Below, piece by piece: positions 62,546 through 64,000 of a stretch of DNA of 64,000 bases. The position numbers and the translations under genes were made by a program. The stretch comes from Chthonomonas sp. UBA2785 (GTDB lineage Bacteria; Armatimonadota; Fimbriimonadia; Fimbriimonadales; Fimbriimonadaceae): assembly GCA_002352215.1 (NCBI GenBank), contig DEIB01000011.1, positions 1 through 64,000 of the forward strand. The letters are read 5' to 3'. The notes beneath the pieces were generated by a model. The model saw only the letters and a program-made list of their open reading frames with translations. It was not told the origin of the DNA and did no database searches. Within the stretch, counting starts at the first letter, position 1; every line of letters begins with the position of its first letter.

Positions 62546-63159
62546 CCGCAATGATGCTCTCTTTGGCCCTGGCCCTCTCGACCCCCAACCAAACGACTCC
62601 GCCGCCGGTGGAGCGCAAGAACATGGATATTGTCAATCAAGAAATCAAAGCGGGCGAAGAAGTCGCCGTTGTCACCACCGGTAAGGGCCAGTTTGTGCTG
62701 CGCTTCTATCCCGAAGTCGCGCCCAAGCACGTGGAGAACTTCAAGAAGCTGGCGAACACGGGCTTCTATGACGGCACCCGCTTCCACCGCACCATCCCGG
62801 GCTTCGTGATCCAGGGCGGCGACCCGCTGACCAAGCGCGTGGAAGATGCCAGCCGCTGGGGCACCGGCGGACCGGAATGGCGCGTGCCGGCCGAGTTCAA
62901 CGAACGTCCGCACAAGCGCGGCATCCTCAGCATGGCCCGTTCCAGCGACCCGAACTCCGGCGGTAGCCAGTTCTTCGTCTGCGTGGCCGATGTGCCGAGT
63001 CTGGACCGCCAATACACCGTGTTCGGGGCGATTGTCTCCGGCATGGACGTGGTGGACCAGATCGTGAAGTCGCCGACCACCGACCGCAACGGTTCCGTGA
63101 AGCCGGAAGAAGCCGTGCGGATGGAAAAGGTCGAGATCAAGACTTGGCCGCTTGAATGA
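62542..63159 (+). CDS. Cyclophilin-type peptidyl-prolyl isomerase
   Basis: The 205-residue product has a short hydrophobic N-terminus (MMLSLALALS) that may direct export and a cyclophilin domain with FHRTIPGFVIQGGDP, PAEFNERPHKRG, GSQFFVCVAD and FGAIVSGMDVVDQIV. GTG 62542 overlaps the previous stop as GTGA; ATG 62551 is an alternative. It and the upstream isomerase are about half identical over the domain and probably arose by duplication. Confidence 0.88.
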   Translation: MTAMMLSLALALSTPNQTTPPPVERKNMDIVNQEIKAGEEVAVVTTGKGQFVLRFYPEVAPKHVENFKKLANTGFYDGTRFHRTIPGFVIQGGDPLTKRVEDASRWGTGGPEWRVPAEFNERPHKRGILSMARSSDPNSGGSQFFVCVADVPSLDRQYTVFGAIVSGMDVVDQIVKSPTTDRNGSVKPEEAVRMEKVEIKTWPLE

Positions 63160-63653
63160 TCGAGGTTCCGACGCCTCCGATGGCTGACGGACGCCCGAGC
63201 TGGGACGAGTACTTTATGGAAATTGCCAAACTCGTCTCCACCCGGGCGACCTGTCCGCGTCGCTCCGTGGGGGCGATCATCGTGAGGGACCGTCGGATTC
63301 TAGCTACGGGTTACAACGGGGCGCCGCGAGGTTTGCCCCATTGTCCGCCCCAGGGGTCTCAGCAGGACTGGCCGGACGGCTGCATGCGCGCCGGGCACTG
63401 CATCCGCTCGCTGCACGCCGAGCAGAACGCGTTGCTGCAGGCCGCCAGCATTGGGGTGCCGTGCGAAGGCGCGACGATGTATGTCACCTGCCAGCCGTGC
63501 AACACCTGCGCCAAGATGATTATCAACGCCGGGATCACCCGGGTGATCTACGAAGGCGACTATCCCGATCCGTTTTCGCTCGAACTCTTCCGCGATGCGC
63601 AACTAGACGTGGCCCTGTATCGTCACGGAAAGTTGGAGGCGCTCGCCCTCTAA
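63156..63653 (+). CDS. dCMP/cytidine deaminase family protein (ComEB-like)
   Basis: The 165-residue protein has the zinc-deaminase motifs HAEQNALLQA (ligand His and catalytic Glu) and CQPCNTCAKM (two Cys ligands), the dCMP-binding GYNGAPRGLPHC and a GHCIRSLHAEQ segment. It most likely converts dCMP to dUMP for thymidylate synthesis. Its ATG overlaps the cyclophilin stop as ATGA. Deoxycytidylate deaminase beside WecA-like and cell-wall genes is common in Firmicutes-like layouts. Confidence 0.9.
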   Translation: MIEVPTPPMADGRPSWDEYFMEIAKLVSTRATCPRRSVGAIIVRDRRILATGYNGAPRGLPHCPPQGSQQDWPDGCMRAGHCIRSLHAEQNALLQAASIGVPCEGATMYVTCQPCNTCAKMIINAGITRVIYEGDYPDPFSLELFRDAQLDVALYRHGKLEALAL

Positions 63654-63667
63654 AGAGGCCCATTCTC

Positions 63668-64000
63668 GTGTGGACCGATGCTGAATTCCTAGCTGGCTTC
63701 CGCTACCCCCTGTTAGCCGGGGTGGTGGCCATGCTGGGCACGCTCTTGTTCACGCCGCTGGTACGTCGGTTGGCCATTCGCCAGGGCGCAGTGGATGACC
63801 CGAGCCGCGATGCGCGCCGGGTGCACACCGAACCCATCCCGCGCTGGGGGGGCATCGCCATTTATGGGGGCATCGTGCTGGCGCTGGCCACGGTGTTGCC
63901 GTTTGCCTATCCGTTCACGCCGTTCCCGCTGTATCTCATCGGTTTGATCCTGTTGGGCGGGGTGCTGGTGGCCTTCGGGGCGCTGGACGACCTCAAGTCC
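63668..64000 (+). CDS. WecA/TagO-type undecaprenyl-phosphate sugar-1-P transferase, partial
   Basis: The frame opens at GTG 63668 and runs off the right edge; 111 residues are visible. They include RQGAVDDPSRDARRVHTEP followed by IPRWGGIAIYGG, and the start of the DDxxD-like LVAFGALDDLKS. These are typical of the MraY/WecA family, which loads GlcNAc-1-P on undecaprenyl phosphate for surface polymers. The PRWGG pattern favours WecA/TagO over MraY. Three helices are visible so far. Confidence 0.85.
   Translation, partial: MWTDAEFLAGFRYPLLAGVVAMLGTLLFTPLVRRLAIRQGAVDDPSRDARRVHTEPIPRWGGIAIYGGIVLALATVLPFAYPFTPFPLYLIGLILLGGVLVAFGALDDLKS

Overview
The window is a GC-rich, densely packed bacterial chromosome segment. 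I see no insertion sequence, prophage, integrase or CRISPR array, and no stretch over 300 bases without a gene. The gene mix points to a flagellated diderm of the phylum Armatimonadota, probably near Fimbriimonadia. It has PEP-CTERM secreted proteins, an FTLIE prepilin with a DGH tail motif, a FliY-type switch protein, Hfq, diaminopimelate synthesis, outer-membrane-type proteins and an Mrp antiporter. This assignment is inference from gene content, since the window has no rRNA or other decisive marker.

Layout. 0-5 kb: the end of a hypothetical gene, an HTTM membrane protein with its small partner, HslU, and a divergent TPR protein. 5-11.6 kb (minus): a PrpD-family protein, two small exported proteins, an aquaporin, BirA, NadC, a small unknown and a McsB-like protein lacking the expected cysteine. 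11.6-17 kb (minus): the flagellar switch/export run fliM-fliN(Y)-fliO-fliP-fliQ-fliR-flhB. 17-25.6 kb: a metallopeptidase-like protein coupled to TrxB, an M42 aminopeptidase, and a minus-strand run sucC-apt-miaA-hfq-dapF-VOC with a GNAT and a DUF1844 protein upstream. 25.6-27.5 kb: two PEP-CTERM proteins with almost identical tails, each followed by a terminator. 27.5-33.4 kb: mfd, an isolated nuoB-nuoI pair, a prepilin and a tiny lipoprotein. 33.4-39.2 kb: a flavodoxin under a perfect palindrome, a complete BMP-type ABC importer (probably for nucleosides) and a double-domain 6-pyruvoyl-tetrahydropterin synthase/QueD-like protein. 39.2-46.9 kb: HNH nuclease, murA, mreB, a secreted unknown, a GAF/PAS histidine kinase with an NtrC-like regulator that has no DNA-binding domain, and ahcY. 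47-55.3 kb: an acyl-CoA dehydrogenase, a LolA-like protein, mrpABCDEFG, and a CAT-anticodon tRNA that overlaps the end of mrpG. 55.3-64 kb: an ECF sigma factor, a serine hydrolase, an M14 carboxypeptidase, an AT-richer pair of unknown four-helix membrane proteins, an exported carbonic anhydrase, a GDPD-like protein, two cyclophilins, a dCMP deaminase and the start of a WecA/TagO-type transferase.

Gene organisation and expression. Operons are tight, with many ATGA, GTGA, TTGA and TGATG overlaps, and TTG and GTG starts are common. Several first genes have a TAGAAT- or TAGAGT-like hexamer only 6-9 bases before the start codon, which suggests leaderless transcripts. Strong stem-loops separate most convergent or tandem units. 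The least explained parts are the HTH-less NtrC-like regulator, the McsB-like protein with a Cys-to-Ser change, the AT-rich membrane-protein pair, and the double QueD-like protein whose first active site looks degraded.
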